This document shows positions 1 to 10,441 of a DNA stretch of 64,000 bases, piece after piece (positions within the stretch are counted from its first letter, which is position 1; each line of letters opens with the position of its first letter). The DNA is from Tubulanus polymorphus (Eukaryota; Nemertea; Palaeonemertea; Tubulaniformes; Tubulanidae), in assembly GCF_964204645.1 (NCBI RefSeq), contig NC_134028.1, positions 15,367,263-15,431,262 on the forward strand, read 5' to 3'. The notes beneath the pieces were generated by a model that worked only from the letters and a program-made list of their open reading frames with translations, made no database searches and was not told the origin of the DNA. Position numbers and translations under genes: made by a program.

Positions 1-27
1 TTAGTAAACATGATAAAAAATAAATAA
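1..27 (+). CDS. C-terminal tip of coiled-coil membrane protein (partial)
   Basis: The first eight codons read LVNMIKNK then stop, identical to the end of the coiled-coil membrane protein in copies B and D. The rest lies outside the window. It sits directly upstream of the capsid gene, as in the other copies. Confidence 0.7.
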   Translation, partial: LVNMIKNK

Positions 28-31
28 TTAA

Positions 32-50
32 TTTTTTTGTTAAATAAATG
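32..50 (+). promoter_or_regulatory. Late-type start motif before major capsid gene
   Basis: Seven T, a 6-nt spacer (GTTAAA), then TAAATG whose ATG is the capsid start codon. The same arrangement precedes the capsid gene in copies B and C and the other structural genes. The promoter role is inferred by analogy with poxvirus late promoters. Confidence 0.45.
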
Positions 51-1293
51 AGTGGGAGTTACATCAATCCTTCTAAGAATCATAGAATATTTAATGCTAT
101 TAACGCAGAAAGATCACATCATATAATTACTCATAACCCTTCTTATATTAATCCCGATGAAACTTTATATGTGAGAATCCCTCGATTAACACAAAATACT
201 TTTTATGTTCCAAATAGTATTTATTTATCAGCTGATATAAAAGTAACCGGTAATGATAATAATTATGTTGTTGATAATGTTGGGAGATATTTGTTAAAAA
301 AATTAACTATAAAGATCGGTCCAGAAACAGTTTTCTCATTAGATGATTATAATTTATTTATGCATTATAAAGATTTATGGTTAACTAAAGAAAATAGAAA
401 TAATATGATATTTCAAGGAATCCAATCACAAAACCAAAATAAATTAAGATCAGAAGCATATAATGCGATATTAACTAATGCTATAGATAAATTGATAAAA
501 AGTATATATGGAAGCAAATATAAAATTCCATTAGACTTTGAATTGATAAATAATAATGCACCTTTATATAAATACGCAATTCAAGAAGACGTTATATTTG
601 AGATAACATTTGCTCCTGTTAATGAAATTGTAATATCTAGCGTTAATAAAGATATGGGTTTTAAATTATCGAATATATGTTTAGAATATGATACAGTAAC
701 TGATGAAAATATTTCAAGTATAATTCAAACTCAATACAATCAAGGATTTTCATTATTATATGATTACATTGATAAATTTAAAACTGTAACTATTAATGCA
801 AATGATGAAATAATTAATGAGAATATTAACTTCCCAAGAAGATCTATTAAAGGTATATTAATATTTTTTACCATTGCAATATATACTAATAGTGCAATAA
901 ATGTTTATAATTATTATAATCCTGAAATAACAAAAGTAGAAATAACTATCGAAGGAATAGCAAATAAAATATTTTGTCAAGGAATGAGAATGATTGATCA
1001 ATGGCCAGAAATTAGAAAACATTTTATGAATGAAAAAGTGAAATCATCTGAAAATTGTAATATTAATCAACTTGATTATTATACCGGTAATAAATATGCA
1101 TTATGGTTAGATTTTAGAACAACAGAAATAATTCATTACATGGTTCTGGAAAAAAATTACAAAACACTAAAGATGGAATACAATTATTCATGACAAAGAA
1201 TAAAGGAATCAAAATTTTAAAATGCACATTTATATTATATCTGACGCGCAATTAAATATTGTAAATTCTCAATTAAATAGTGTTATGTTTTAA
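48..1293 (+). pseudogene. Major capsid protein (double jelly-roll candidate), frameshifted
   Basis: About 415 codons. The start MSGSYINPSKNHRI and the tail with HGSGKKL and SDAQLNIVN-type motifs are shared by all four Polinton copies, and I recognise this family from cnidarian Mavericks, where it is taken as the double jelly-roll major capsid protein building the icosahedral shell; that fold cannot be proved from sequence alone. Two single-base losses relative to copy B, near 1125 (after FRTTE) and near 1213, break the C-terminus, so the long frame ends early at 1193. It lies between the coiled-coil and zinc-finger genes with very short gaps. Confidence 0.7.
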
Positions 1294-1325
1294 AATTTTA
1301 ACTTAAATAAAAAATCTTATATTAA

Positions 1326-2434
1326 ATGGAAGGTGGAATATATGAAATACAAACTCCAAGTGAAATGATATCAGATATATATTATATATTACCTTATGAT
1401 GAATCCAGTAATTATTTTGGAGAATACTTTAATCAATTCAAATATAGAATAAGTAAAATAGATAAGAATATTGAAACAAAAAAAGAAAATAATATTGAAC
1501 CTAAAATAGAAGATAAGAATGATATTGAATATAAAATAGAAGATAATATTGAAACTAAAATAGAAGATAATGTTATACCTTCTACATCGAATGATGATAA
1601 GATTGAACCTGATATCAAAACCAAAAAGACAAATGAAAAATATTGTGATGTATGTAAGAAATATATATCATATAAAAATTGGTCATCACATAAGAAATCA
1701 AAGAAACATATAGAAAAAGAAAAGAATAATAATGATAATAAGTTACTAGTATAAAAGATAATGTTAACCCAATTGAAACTAATGATAATGATATAACAGA
1801 TAATGAAATAATTGATGATTCTAAAAAACATTGTAACATTTGTAATTTAGATATTTCTAAAAGTAATTTTTCTAAACATAAAAAATCTCAAGCGCATATG
1901 GAAAATGAAAGGGTGTTAGAAGAACATGAAACGAAATTAGAAGAAATAGAAAGAAATAAAACGTGTCAATATTGTAATAAGAAGATTGATCCTGTTGATG
2001 AAAATACTCATTATAAATCAAAATTACATCTAATTAATGTTTATAAAAAGGTGAGTATGATACCATTGTTAAATAACCCAGAGAAATATATCAAATATTT
2101 TAATCCTAAAACTAACCAATATTATATGTTCTATAAGTTGTTATTTGATAAATTATTAGCTTATGCAGAAGATAATCCTGAACAAATATATAAATTATTA
2201 TATTTTAGAAAAATAGATTTAAGTTATCTGATAAATAATCTTAGAAAGCATTTTGATTTTGAATATGATGATTTTGATGAATACTTAGAAAAATTAAGAG
2301 AAAAAGCTAATATACCTACTAATTATTATGTTAAGATGGCTCGACTAAAATTAATAAATATACCTAATACTTTAGATGAATTAGATATAAACAGAGATGA
2401 TTTTATAAATGTATTAGAAACAAAATTAGAATAA
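1326..2434 (+). pseudogene. C2H2 zinc-finger protein, type A N-terminus, frameshifted
   Basis: Last gene of the + block. It starts MEGGIYEIQTPSEM, has an acidic/lysine-rich stretch of short repeats (IEDNIETK type), and three spaced zinc fingers: CDVC...H...H, CNIC...H...H and CQYC...H...H. A conserved C-terminal domain of about 120 residues follows (LLNNPEKYIKYFNPKTN region). A frameshift near 1745 splits it; the second half resumes in another frame to 2434. Function is unknown; the fingers suggest DNA or RNA binding. Copies B and D carry a different N-terminus (MEGG.VYKHIPYIDT), so this gene is modular. Confidence 0.65.
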
Positions 2435-2452
2435 TTATTATAAAACTAATTT

Positions 2453-2546
2453 TATATATCTATGTACTAGACGTACGTAAGAATCTTGGTAAGGATCCAA
2501 GAAATCTTACTTTCTTACTCGTACGTCTAGTACATAGATATATATA
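2453..2546. terminator. Inverted repeat between convergent gene blocks
   Basis: Arms reading TATATCTATGTACTAGACGTACG and its complement close on a loop of TAAGAATC/CTTGG repeats (each arm slightly over 20 bases; only the key part CTAGACGTACG need be noted). It lies just after the zinc-finger stop and before the convergent ATPase stop. A bidirectional terminator or processing hairpin is an inference from position. Confidence 0.5.
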
Positions 2547-2679
2547 TTATAGTTTTCATAAAAATTAAAAACATAAAATTATTAATCTAAGTATAGGAAT
2601 AGTTATATTATAATCTATTTTTATTTTTATTAAGAGAAAACGTATAATTTATTCATTTTTGTATAATTCATTTAATAAT

Positions 2680-2790
2680 TTATATATCTATGTACTAGAC
2701 GTACGTAAGAATCTAAGAATTCTTACTTTCTTACTTTCTTAGCAAGAATCTTGGATTCGTACGTACATCTAGTATATAGAAATATAAATT
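2680..2790. terminator. Second inverted repeat between convergent gene blocks
   Basis: A diverged second copy of the same palindrome (arms with CTATGTACTAGACGTACG and its complement with a few changes). Two such hairpins occur at the matching place in copy C, so the pair is a property of the element. Confidence 0.45.
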
Positions 2791-2818
2791 AGTTTCTATA
2801 ATATTCCAAATTAGGATT

Positions 2819-3443
2819 TTATTTTATAAATTTATATTCATACGGAAATTGAAGCCTCAGTGATAATTTTGAACCTTTATTATTCTTTAATTTATTCATA
2901 TATTCATCATGTAATTCAGTAGGTATAATTTGATTTTCTTCCAATGATTGTTGCATAGATTTTCTATCTTTGTTATAAAATAAAACTAGAAATCTTATAT
3001 TCTCCCTAAAGTCTTTAACACTTGAATTATATTTTTGATTTAAAACCCATGATGTTATCCCAAAATGTCTCCCAGAGAAAGCTAGATAACATAACTCACT
3101 TTCTCTCACTTTTGAATCATGTAAATTAGCGCAATCATCTACAATGAATAATGTATTTGATCCTTTATAAGTATCAATTGCTATTTTAATACAATTATCT
3201 AAATTTTCTTTTACTGTTTGAGGATCTAATACAATAAACTTTTTTATCTTAACTATGTCTCTATTATATGTTTATTATATGCTATTATATGTTATTATAA
3301 GTAGGGAAGAATAATATTATATTATCAAAATGATTCTTATAAATGGTTTCTAACAAGTCTAATATGAAATGTGTTTTACCACAGTTGGTTACACCAGTAA
3401 CTAACATATTATGTGGTTCAAATATAAATAAATCTTTATTCAT
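2819..3443 (-). pseudogene. Packaging ATPase (FtsK/HerA-like), disrupted
   Basis: The start overlaps the integrase stop by 8 bases (AATGAATAAA), as in copy D. Walker A (GVTNCGKTHFI) lies near residue 17 and a Walker B-like VDDCANLHD near residue 100. The C-terminal SGRHFG and KYNSSVKDFRENIRF segments match Maverick packaging ATPases, which pump DNA into capsids. The middle is broken near 3270-3300 by a small expansion of TATATG-like units that brings stops, so only residues after about 112 form a clean frame (2819-3109). Confidence 0.75.
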
Positions 3444-4770
3444 TTATTCTTTTAATTTTACCAGATAAAATCCATTCATTAAATTTATCATCATATCCTT
3501 TATATTTCACCAAAGAATACTTTTTTCCTTTAAGAGTTTTTGTTTTCAATACTTTTTCTATTTTGTATTCTATATCATCTGGGTTTGGTACAAGTGATAA
3601 TTCTTGTTCATAGAAATAACCTAATATTTCTTCATCTTTTAGATCTTCTAGTTTATAAACAAACGGTTTAGTTAATATTATCTTTTTAATCTTAAATATT
3701 TCTTCTGTAAAATAAGGGGTATAACCTTTATAAAATGTTTTTCTATATTTAGATATTCTTACGTGTTGTCCTATCTTAAATTTAGGTTCTCCAAAATCAT
3801 GTGTAACAAATGCTCCATATAAATTATTCCAAACTATTTCCGAATTATCTTCTTTTCTAGCTTGTTTAGGTTTCATATTTATAGAACTATTTTTAGAATT
3901 ATTATAACCTTTCACTAAATCATCTAACACATCGATATATTTATATGTTTCATTAGCAGTAAAATATTTCCACATTCTAGTTTTCAATGTTTTATTAAAT
4001 CTTTCTATAATAGATGCTTTTTTATCTGAGTGTGTTGAAAAATAATCTACATCGTTATCGGATAATAGTTTTTTAGAATGTTTATTATAGAATTCCTTAC
4101 CTTCATCAAATTGTATCTTATCTGGAATAGCTTCTTTAAATATTGATTTAAAAGCATTTGTCACTTCTATACCAGTTTTACTTTTGATTGGAATTGACCA
4201 TGCGTATCTACTGAATATATCTATAACATTCAGTATCCAGAAATATCCTTTGTTGTATTCTTCTAAGTTCTTCATGTCAATTAAATCAGCTTGCCATTGT
4301 TGATCGATATATGAAACCATTACTTTTCTTGTTAAATAAGTTTTATCCATTTTCTTGTGGATTTGATATGTTGGTTGATTTTGTAACCATGATTTTAATT
4401 CGCTATATTTTATATCACCATGTGGGTGCCGTATGGCGCCATTTTCATAATCAGATTTAATTTTATAGATAGGTTTATTATCATTGGAATCATCTTTATC
4501 ATCAGATTTGAATTTTGATTTATATATTACACCAGAGAATATAATAATTGTGATTAACCCAATTGTAATATATAAGTAATTTTTTCTTCCACTATTAGAA
4601 GAATCAGATGGATTATTATTTGAATCAATATCAGATAATTTCTGTGATTCATTTATATAAGTTAATTTCTTTTTCTTAGTTTTTTTAAATTCTGAAGATC
4701 TTTTACCTAATTCTCTTGCCCATTTAATTTGTTTCTCGGATCTAACCTTTTTCTTAACGCCATCACTCAT
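3436..4770 (-). CDS. Chromodomain integrase fused to N-terminal membrane protein
   Basis: A 444-residue open frame. Residues 1-100 are the small basic membrane protein (MSDGVKKK..., ARELGKRSSEFKK, membrane segment around YLYITIGLITIIIFSGVIY) that is a separate gene in copies B and D. From about residue 112 it is the retroviral-type integrase: QWQADLID (first Asp), IQFDEGKEF (second Asp), SIIERFNKTLK (Glu), and a C-terminal chromodomain (IEKVLKTK, YSLVKYKGYDDKFNEW). Integrase inserts the element with 6-bp duplications. The fusion arose by an in-frame deletion that removed the end of the first gene and the integrase start (MKKEQYLREL in copy D). It contains the 27-bp palindromic insert. It is the only clean-frame integrase in the window. 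Confidence 0.85.
   Translation of the reverse strand: MSDGVKKKVRSEKQIKWARELGKRSSEFKKTKKKKLTYINESQKLSDIDSNNNPSDSSNSGRKNYLYITIGLITIIIFSGVIYKSKFKSDDKDDSNDNKPIYKIKSDYENGAIRHPHGDIKYSELKSWLQNQPTYQIHKKMDKTYLTRKVMVSYIDQQWQADLIDMKNLEEYNKGYFWILNVIDIFSRYAWSIPIKSKTGIEVTNAFKSIFKEAIPDKIQFDEGKEFYNKHSKKLLSDNDVDYFSTHSDKKASIIERFNKTLKTRMWKYFTANETYKYIDVLDDLVKGYNNSKNSSINMKPKQARKEDNSEIVWNNLYGAFVTHDFGEPKFKIGQHVRISKYRKTFYKGYTPYFTEEIFKIKKIILTKPFVYKLEDLKDEEILGYFYEQELSLVPNPDDIEYKIEKVLKTKTLKGKKYSLVKYKGYDDKFNEWILSGKIKRINE
4414..4440 (-). repeat. 27-bp in-frame palindromic insert (copy in integrase A)
   Basis: Codes GAIRHPHGD inside the integrase. Relatives at 36464-36490 and 60242-60268. The palindromic core GGTGCCGTACGGCACC is perfect at 60242-60268 and has two changes here. 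The integrase of copy D lacks it and has only GGTAAT at the site. Confidence 0.7.
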
Positions 4771-5350
4771 TTATTTTAGTTAATTTTTGTTCTGGTTCAT
4801 TTTCTGTTTCACCGTTTGGTTGTAGTACATCTGTTTCGTTCTTACCTGATTTATATTCCATAGGCTTGATATTCGAAAATGTCATGACACCAGTAGAAAT
4901 TAATGTCATAACCGATCCTAATTGAAATGAAGCATAACCAACCCATTTTTGTAATTCAGTCATAACTGGTAGTCATTTTTCAAATCAGTATATAATTTAT
5001 TTTCATCATCAATTGGTATTAACCGGATTCATAACTTAGAATAACATTTGACAATACCATCTGAAATAGAATCATAATGCCTCTTCATAAATCTTAAAAT
5101 ATTTTATTACTTTATCAGGTTTCATAGAGTCTAATTCTTGAAAAGTTATTATTTTCCCGATAAACTGATTACATTTACCACTAGCAATTAATAATTCTAG
5201 ATGGTGCTTACAATATAAGTAGTATTCATAATCAATATTGTTATTAACTTGAATAGAATTAGAAACAACTGGATCCTTATTATCACTTATGCCCAAATCA
5301 TCTAATGTTTTTTCAATATCAATACTATTCTTACTCGATTTCTTTGACAT
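4763..5350 (-). pseudogene. Conserved Polinton protein (about 200 residues), broken
   Basis: Broken relative of the intact 200-residue gene at 36972-37574. It starts MSKKSSKNSIDIEKTLDDLG, runs cleanly to YEEA at 5072, then loses about 16 bases and picks up a stop before the C-terminal half (MTELQKWVGYASFQLGSVM). Its stop overlaps the ATG of the next gene (AATAAATGAG). The C-terminus has a hydrophobic stretch. The family recurs in Mavericks next to the integrase; its function is unknown to me. Confidence 0.6.
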
Positions 5351-5760
5351 TTATATTAGAGAAATTTAATAAGAAAAATATTATAAGTATTATAAAATGA
5401 TACTAGTATCTCTTTGGGTAAATACTAAATTGACTAGGTTAGTTAAAGTTAAAGAATTTCTATTCAAATCTATTCAAAATCTATTCAATCTAGTGTCAAT
5501 TAGAATAACCAAAAGAAAATATTAAAAATATAATAGAATTCACTAGCTAGTTGAAGTTATTGTTTTTTAAATACTTTTTATTTAAATTAGGATTTAATAT
5601 CTCACTACTATTGTCTATCTATAGGAGCGGTAACTATAACTGTCCAGATAAGTCATTTCGGATTCTCGATAATAAATCCTCAAGCTGAAAATAAATTCAA
5701 AGAAACGACTGGTGGAATTACTATTTCATAAACACATATATTTATCATGTAAATTTTAGC

Positions 5761-5967
5761 GATCGATAATAGAACAATGGAGAACAATAGAAAAGCGGTC
5801 CAATCGGACCGGTTATTGCGCAATACTTAGTTAACAGTAAACAATCAATACAGAACAACCGCCGCCATTAACAACGATCAATAATAGAACAATGGAGGAC
5901 AATAGAAAAGCGGTCCAATCGGACCGATTATTGCGCAATACTTAGTTAACAGTAAACAATACAATAT
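5761..5967. repeat. Two-copy tandem repeat of about 115 bp
   Basis: GATCGATAATAGAACAATGG at 5761 returns as GATCAATAATAGAACAATGG at 5876, followed in both by the palindromic GGTCCAATCGGACC and TTGCGCAATACTTAGTTAAC. Only the first unit has the CCGCCGCC tail. It may be the regulatory part of the inserted element; that is inference. Confidence 0.7.
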
Positions 5968-6038
5968 TAAAACAGATATATACAATCGAGATTACATTTT
6001 TTTGATATCTATATTACAATGACCTTCTGTGTTATAAT

Positions 6039-6495
6039 TTATAATTTTGTCCAGATTACTGGATTGTTTCCAATCATTTCTTCAATTTCTGGTAAATATC
6101 TGACTACTTCACTAAATGCTAATCCTAATATTTTGAATTTTTCATATTTTATTAATCTACCTACTCTTCTCAGTTTTCTTTCAAAGCCGGCACTGATATC
6201 TCCACTCATTTTCTTAGTTTTCGATTCTTTGAGTCCCAACAGCAATTTAAGTCGCGTTGCTGGTAATTTTGGTAATTGAAGTTCGCCCGGTAATTGTTTA
6301 TTATGTATTACATCACTCAGAATTTTCACCATTTCTTGATGATAATCCAGATGTTCTTGTAATTTTGTGAAGTTTGTTCGTCAATTACGAGAGTTTCATC
6401 CTCCATTTCTAGTGATTCCTGTGTTTCACTATCCATCGTTTCTGGTTCCTCTTCCGATGGTTGACTTGGAATTTCTGGTCGATCTCTGTATTCCA
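6039..6495 (-). pseudogene. Unrecognised open frame inside the insert, frameshifted
   Basis: Starts MEYRDRPEIPSQPSEEEPE with an acidic Ser/Glu-rich head, then after a frameshift near 6360 gives a basic region (KLPATRLKLLLGLKESKTKK) ending NNPVIWTKL. About 150 residues in total. I do not recognise it; it could be an ORF1-like protein of a small retroelement. Confidence 0.35.
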
Positions 6496-6915
6496 TTTTA
6501 ATCTAAAAGATGCCGTGAAAATGAATTACTGTACTTAAATAATTTTAAAGGTTTCCCTACTTCATAATATATGTACTTACATTTAGATTTAGAACTGTAA
6601 ACTGTGTTTTGAGAGAGAATATCCAATACGTACTATGTATGTGAATGTTGATTTCTAACTGCCGACGTGGCACACGTTCGACCAAACTAATTATTTCTGC
6701 ATGTTTGCCTGGATTGTAACAGATGTTCCTTTGTGATGTAATTGATTAATCCTTTTCAATTGAAATAGCACATTCGATCAATATTCAAATGAGGTACACC
6801 CCATTCAACTGAATATAACTGCCGCAGATGTTTTTGTAAACAACCTACAGCTAACCTAATACAATTGCATATAGGCAGTTTGACATAGATCGAAAGTAAC
6901 CGGTTTTCTAAGCGT

Positions 6916-7568
6916 TTAGGATTCAACGTATTTTTCATTATGTGTTGAGTTCCATAATTCAACAAATGTCTTTGCTTTATCCAGTTGATCTAAATATAAT
7001 TGCATATCTAGTTTGTTAGATTTAATTATATTTTCTTTCTTTTCTAAAAGTCTTAAATTTCTCCAGTTCCAGATTAGCTTCTTATTATAATCATCACTCA
7101 TGTCAAATTTAGAAATCGGCAACACGTGATCAATATGAAAGTATTCACCATAATTATCTATATTCATTTTATCATCGAATTGATATATTATCCATGGTAT
7201 GAAAAATTCATCTGAACAACCCAATAAATTAGATAGTGTTTCTGAATGTGTTTCTTTGTTGAATAATTGTGTTAATCTAGTCCTTAAACATTGTTTCAAT
7301 CTAAAATTGAGATCTGTTTGATATCTTTCTCTCATATATTCTGTCATATAATAATTATAATGTTCTATATTATCTTCTCGATATTGTTTTGTATATAGTT
7401 TAGTGCAAGTTTTACAGGAATATTGAAAACCATCTTTGCTAATCTTACGCTTACTAAATTCTGTTAAAGCTAATTTATCTAATTCACATTTAGAACATTT
7501 CTTGTAGTATATATTATGACACCAGTGTTATTTGTAATATTAATAGTTTGTGGTTGTTCTGATTCCAT
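6916..7568 (-). pseudogene. HNH endonuclease, frameshifted and 3'-truncated
   Basis: Relative of the intact HNH genes at 37824-38606 and 52654-53322. Its ATG at 7568 follows the A-rich start motif AAAAAAATATGT. A one-base loss after NNTGVI breaks the N-terminal zinc ribbon; the catalytic region (FHIDHVLPISKF, then WNWRNLRLLEKKENIIK) survives. The foreign insert cut the last codons, so it ends YVES-stop. Likely a DNA endonuclease of the element; its exact role is unknown. Confidence 0.7.
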
Positions 7569-7570
7569 TT

Positions 7571-7935
7571 ATTGTACATATTTTTTTACTAAATTGATTT
7601 TAGAAGTTATTCATTTATATGTTATTCAATGATTTATATATGAATTATTTCGATCACACTTCACTAACACTTTTAATGTTAAAAAATCTAACTCATACAA
7701 ATATAAATATTGAAATAATGTTTAAAATATATCTATATATCTATTCTATAAGAGCTCGTACTCTCGTACTCTGGCTTGAAAGCCTACTTTTCTAATTACT
7801 TATATATGTTATTCATTTATATCTTATCCATGTATATTAATATTTTAAGAGTAATAGGGGTTTAGTTGTTCTAGGTTAAAGGTTGAATGGTCGAGTTCAT
7901 TAAAAACAAATATTAAAAGTAATTTAAAACTATAA
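7571..7935 (+). repeat. Right terminal repeat of copy A, eroded
   Basis: Shares with the copy B right repeat the segment around TCACACTTCACTAACACTTTTAATG (7655), CTATTCTATAAGAGCTCGT (7742) and the inner arm AGTAATAGGGG...GGTTAAAGGTTGAATGGTCGAG. The central loop and outer arm of the terminal palindrome are not recognisable. No copy of the polymerase N-terminus is present here, unlike copy B. Confidence 0.6.
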
Positions 7936-8036
7936 TATATTTTCATAGTCGTGTGTATTTTAGTTAAATAATAGAATAATTATTATTATTTGAATATATT
8001 TGATTATATGAATTTGTGTATTGTAAATAAATCAAT

Positions 8037-8074
8037 TGGTCGCGGAGCGGAGCTTTAGCGAAGCGGAGCGACCT
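8037..8074. repeat. GC-rich hairpin
   Basis: GGTCGC ... GCGACC arms enclose GGAGCGGAGCTTTAGCGAAG in otherwise AT-rich DNA. It looks like the border of another repeat; no function can be assigned. Confidence 0.4.
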
Positions 8075-8280
8075 ATTGATTATATTTTGATCCGAGTCCG
8101 TGGGTCAACAAAAGGTTACCGACATGTGTTTTAAGATAAATAACATATAAGCAGCAATGTTTCAGTATTCTTCTCCACACTGTAATAGTGACCATGGCAA
8201 GAAAACGCAAAACAAATTCCGCTATCTAAATTATTGAATCAATATCCTTAATAGATATCTGTAAGGATGTAAAAGAGAAA

Positions 8281-9382
8281 ATGTTGCAGACTAGACACTT
8301 AATTTTTTTTCCTCAAAGGATGGAAACTTGGGGAAAAATGTTGAAAGAAGGAACGCTAGTGAGTGATATCATTTTTGACCTGCACAAAACATCAATGTTC
8401 TTATAAAATAACCCAATCCAAGACGGATCCATATGTTAATTTCATGTTGGAGTGGAATGATAAACTTCGTCAATATTCGAGCAATGGGCCGTTTATATCT
8501 ACTCCTCATGAAATGTTATGGGATCTTTTTCAAAAGGATAAAATTGAAATTGATTCAGCAGGAGCAATCATCCACAGTATCGGTGACTATGTGAGAAATT
8601 ATATACAGGCCAGAATGAACATTTCTGAAGAAAGAACCGAGACGAGTATTTTGAAGTGCAGGACTGCAGGACTGTATCTTGTTTCTGGTGGCTGTCCGGG
8701 ACTTATGTTTTCTTTATATAAGCGTGAACGTCGAAGGGGTAATACAGAAGCCCAGAAGAAACTTCAAATCCTTTCGAAAATGATAATTTTGGACAAAAGC
8801 AAGTCTTCAAAATTGCCTGTTGAAGTTTGGTGCCGTGATAAAGGTGGACTTTACATAATCAAGCCAGAATACATGGATATGGTAAAATCAATTGATACCG
8901 AAATCATGAATTGTGTAAATGTAACCGAATTGCAAAAACATAAAATAAGAATTATCAGGGTAAGTAAACAATGTTTTAAAATATTTTTTTATTGCTCTTA
9001 ATACAAAAAATACACTTCAAAATAAATTAAATGTTCATATTTTTCAGCTACAACAGACAAAATTCTGCCAAATAAGGATCTTGAAGCAGTTTTTGTCGGA
9101 CTTGTCACACAAAGTGTTGGATCAGAGGTGGCAGATGAACTGAGACTGAACATAGTTTCTGTTTGGACGGACTTTTTGCGTAAATACACTCATGCGCGCA
9201 TAAATGGAATCATAAAGGCAATATACGAGAAAAAAGTAGAAAAATCTGGTAAACGCCTGAAAGGAGGATCAAGCTTAAGAGAAACGCTTTATAATCTTGG
9301 AAAGACAAGAAACCCTAAACATTCTAAATCAACTCCTTCAACTTCTAAAAAACAATCTGTTCGTAAAGGAAATAAACGGTGA
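8281..9382 (+). pseudogene. Unrecognised gene, probably spliced and broken
   Basis: Three pieces: 8281-8406 (MLQTRHLIFFPQRMETWGKM), about 8400-8958 in another frame (DPYVNFMLEWNDKLRQY, YLVSGGCPGLMFSLYKRERR), and about 9047-9382 (LPNKDLEAVFVGLVTQSVG, ending in a basic tail KKQSVRKGNKR). A plausible intron lies between (GTAAGT at 8960, TTTTTCAG at 9046), but the frames on its two sides do not join, so I treat it as degraded. It is tail to tail with the P-type transposase and might be a second gene of that transposon. Family not recognised. Confidence 0.4.
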
Positions 9383-9470
9383 CATGGTTATTAATTGAAT
9401 AATAATACGATTCTTCATTTGATGTATATAAAGGTAACTAAGAAATTGGACAATACATGAACGTATATGT

Positions 9471-10232
9471 TTATATATAATCTATTTTTAGTTTGTTAAT
9501 TATTTTTTTCTCATGAGTGGAACGTCCTGGGAATAAAGCGTTGTATCTCTGTAATAATTTCTCTTCTTTTTCTTCTGATGGCCATGGACCTCTCTTTTTA
9601 ACATAACAGTTCTCCTTGCCTGTGGATAGTTCAATGATGTTAGTTTTCCACCCACGCAGTGTTTAAACTGCGAGAGTTTCTACTGCACTGTCATTCACTG
9701 TGAGTGGGGTAATATAATATCCAGGAAATTCAGTTAGATAGTCTTTACAAAATCCAATGAACCCAATTACCATAACACGAAGTAGATCATATGTCTGAAA
9801 ATATAAATAGTGTCTCCATTTCTTATAGATGCTCATTTAAAAAGATAGCCATAGGTGCTACTTCGTTGATATGTTATCTTAGTTTACCTGCCAACTAATA
9901 AATTTCTTTTGGGATGGAGAAATCATCTGGAATTCGTCAGCAACTGAAAATAAGATAGGAACCCAAATTTGAATTAGTTAATTTCTCTATGAATTATTTC
10001 GTCTGGCAAATTTATTTTAGACACATGTAAAATGATTTGTTATATCGGTGCATTCACTCACATTCATGGTGTAGATATTCACACCAGTCCCTGAAGTATT
10101 TATATCCTTCTGAGATGTTCAATATGATTGGGCTTTCCATGTCATGAATCTGGCTATTCCTTGTCATGTCATTTGGTTTCTTCTTCAAAAAGTTGGCTGC
10201 AAGCCACCAGGTAACTTCGGGTTGCCATAACA
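9471..10232 (-). pseudogene. P-element-type transposase, 3' exons
   Basis: C-terminal part of the gene continued at 18142-20600. Exons by splice signals: 10062-10232 (donor AAT/GTGAGT), 9888-9943 and 9471-9794. The junctions keep frame: KKFISWQ then TYDLLRVMVIGFIGFCKDYL, then GYYITPLTVNDSAVETLAV, which resembles the end of THAP9/P-element transposases (N-x-D-x-x-E pattern near a final helical region). A stop follows LAV at about 9665, so the copy is dead. The gypsy element sits at the left edge of exon 10062-10232. Confidence 0.6.
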
Positions 10233-10427
10233 TGTAACGAGGTCCTATTCTGCCTGTTCCACAGTAGAAGTTTCCTCCAAATATCGACTCTGAGAGCCCA
10301 AAAACCAGTAAAAAGGCGGACAAAAGATATTAACACAATCACCTATTGTTCTGTATTTTCGAGAGAGAGGGCAGCACCCTCCAGTTACAACATAGAAAAC
10401 GACTGATGGACATATTCCATCACACCA
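10233..10427 (-). repeat. 3' LTR of gypsy element
   Basis: On the minus strand it begins TGGTGTGATGG and ends CCTCGTTACA; 195 bp and nearly identical to 17947-18141, which suggests a young insertion. It is preceded by the polypurine tract. Confidence 0.93.
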
Positions 10428-10441
10428 CCCCCCTTCAACTT
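10428..10441 (-). other. Polypurine tract
   Basis: Minus-strand AAGTTGAAGGGGGG lies directly before the 3' LTR, the usual place for the plus-strand DNA primer. Confidence 0.8.

Larger units (their letters stand above)
5595..6915. mobile_element. Unidentified 1.3-kb insert
   Basis: Base composition is richer in GC than the Polinton and copies B and D have no such DNA here. The borders carry TTAGGATT at 5587-5594 and 6916-6923, which could be an 8-bp target duplication, but about 26 bases of the Polinton (end of the HNH gene and following spacer) are missing, so a deletion-insertion is also possible. I found no terminal inverted repeats. It holds a two-copy tandem repeat and one broken open frame. 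Confidence 0.5.
1..7960 (+). mobile_element. Polinton/Maverick copy A, right-hand part
   Basis: Right part of a Polinton whose left part lies outside the window. It holds the end of the coiled-coil protein, the major capsid and zinc-finger genes on +, then the packaging ATPase, integrase, 200-residue protein and HNH nuclease on -. Gene order and sequence match copies B and D. The right terminal repeat is eroded: only the inner arm of the terminal palindrome (AGTAATAGGGG at 7850) is recognisable and the outer arm is missing, so the exact end is uncertain. Most genes carry frameshifts or stops and one foreign insert interrupts the HNH end. A dead copy. Confidence 0.85.
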
